A stretch of 21,377 nucleotides of DNA, from IMG/VR virus record IMGVR_UViG_3300032265_000121, positions 1-21,377 of that record; one strand, written 5' to 3'. Below the pieces are notes generated by a model that saw only the letters and a program-made list of their open reading frames with translations, had not been told where the DNA came from and did no database searches. Shown here one piece after another: positions 20,676-21,377 of this stretch. The translations under genes were made by a program, and so were the position numbers. Position 1 is the stretch's first letter; the number at the start of each line of letters is the position of its first letter. Source of the DNA: a virus.

Positions 20676-21377
20676 ATGGCTTACTATGATTACTTTGGTG
20701 ACTTAATGAAGGGCTATAACTTTGGCTCTCAAGTTAAAGACAAAATGGAACAGAACAAGATTAAGGATGTTGAAGCTCAATATGCTAAACAGTATGGCAC
20801 AGGAGGTCCTGTAGGGGCTACTCCTGCTGCAACAACTCCTGAACAAGCAAAGCCTACTGATGTTAGCGGTAAAGACTTTCCTACTACCCCTGTCCCTGAT
20901 GATAAGACTACAATAGAGAGAACTTCTCCATTTGGTACCTATGATGAAAAAGGTATGGAAAGCCCTGCGGACTCATTGTTTGGTTTTAAAGGACAAGCAC
21001 CTACTGCTAGTGAAAAGAAAAGCATGGCTACAGGCACCCCTATGGATGCTGAAGCACCTAAACCACTTACAGACGTTGTTAAACAAGCAGAAAGTCCTAG
21101 ACCAGGAACTGCCCCTACATCCCCTCAAGAAACTAAACCTGTAATGACTCAACACATGGAGGCTCATACTGTTGCTAATGATTTAAATCAAGCTATTAAC
21201 TACAAAAGAGGATTAGCTGATGAATATCGTAGAAAAGGTATGCCTGAACAAGCAAACAAAGTACAAAGTGAAATGTTTGACTTACAAGGTAAAGCAGTGG
21301 AAGCTAATATTAAGTCTCTTGAATTACAAGACAAAGTTTTAGATGGTGTTGGTGGTATTGTAGATGGTTATATTAAA
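20676..21377 (+). CDS. Internal virion protein candidate, runs off the window
   Basis: ATG 20676 is preceded by TTAAGGATAATATT (AAGGA), and the frame stays open for 234 codons to the last base. The N-terminus (YYDYFGDLMKGYNFGSQVKD) is followed by an extended Pro/Thr/Ala-rich region (about 45-155) and then a helical segment (NDLNQAINYKRGLADEYRRK, KVQSEMFDLQGKAVEANIKS). No enzymatic motif is seen. Its place after the gp10-like and ejection-like genes fits an internal virion/DNA-ejection protein. The C-terminal part lies outside the window. Confidence 0.6.
   Translation, partial: MAYYDYFGDLMKGYNFGSQVKDKMEQNKIKDVEAQYAKQYGTGGPVGATPAATTPEQAKPTDVSGKDFPTTPVPDDKTTIERTSPFGTYDEKGMESPADSLFGFKGQAPTASEKKSMATGTPMDAEAPKPLTDVVKQAESPRPGTAPTSPQETKPVMTQHMEAHTVANDLNQAINYKRGLADEYRRKGMPEQANKVQSEMFDLQGKAVEANIKSLELQDKVLDGVGGIVDGYIK

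Overview
The window is a late (virion-assembly) module of a tailed double-stranded DNA bacteriophage. Every convincing gene lies on the + strand. The genes are packed almost end to end, many joined by ATGA or TAATG stop/start overlaps, and the order is terminase, portal, scaffold, capsid, fibres, lysis, tail. The DNA is AT-rich by eye. A protein resembling P22 gp4 (tail accessory factor) is followed by one resembling the P22 gp10 tail hub, and there is no tape measure or tail-tube gene, so a short-tailed (podovirus-like) particle is the best inference. Many small proteins match, from memory, families of uncultured aquatic phages. The host is not identifiable, but consensus sigma-70 promoters, SD-type ribosome sites, a Gram-negative-style signal peptide and a 3-TM holin point to a Gram-negative bacterium.

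Layout. 1-36: a perfect extended -10 sigma-70 promoter whose predicted +1 falls on the first ATG. 37-3600: packaging module with a HTH/AT-hook protein (probable small terminase), a cupin, four tiny Lys-rich proteins, a minimal HNH protein and the large terminase. 3604-9051: head module with portal, a small partner protein, a GroES-like co-chaperonin, scaffold, two head-associated proteins and the major capsid protein. 9052-9254: the only sizeable non-coding stretch, holding a terminator-like hairpin, a 22-codon ORF with a strong ribosome site, and mutually exclusive hairpins ending at the next ribosome site. 9255-14637: accessory virion, fibre and adaptor proteins, including a 492-residue protein built of about twenty degenerate 18-residue repeats, with a second perfect promoter inside its gene. 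14637-16771: a methyltransferase and a lysis-like cassette with two holin candidates, a secreted two-cysteine protein and a SprT-like metallopeptidase, but no recognisable endolysin. 16774-21377: tail accessory factor, tail hub with an inserted repeat domain, a GNAT-like protein, and two internal-virion/ejection candidates, the last running off the window.

Logic. Small terminase, large terminase and HNH would recognise, cut and pump DNA through the portal. Scaffold and a phage GroES would support capsid assembly. The gp4/gp10-like proteins close the portal, and fibre proteins carry receptor binding. The post-capsid terminator and the internal promoter suggest capsid genes and downstream fibre/tail genes are transcribed at different levels. 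The least explained parts are the 18-residue-repeat protein with its embedded promoter, the leader after the capsid gene, and the Lys-rich microproteins beside the terminase. All family names are from memory of sequence patterns; no database search was made.
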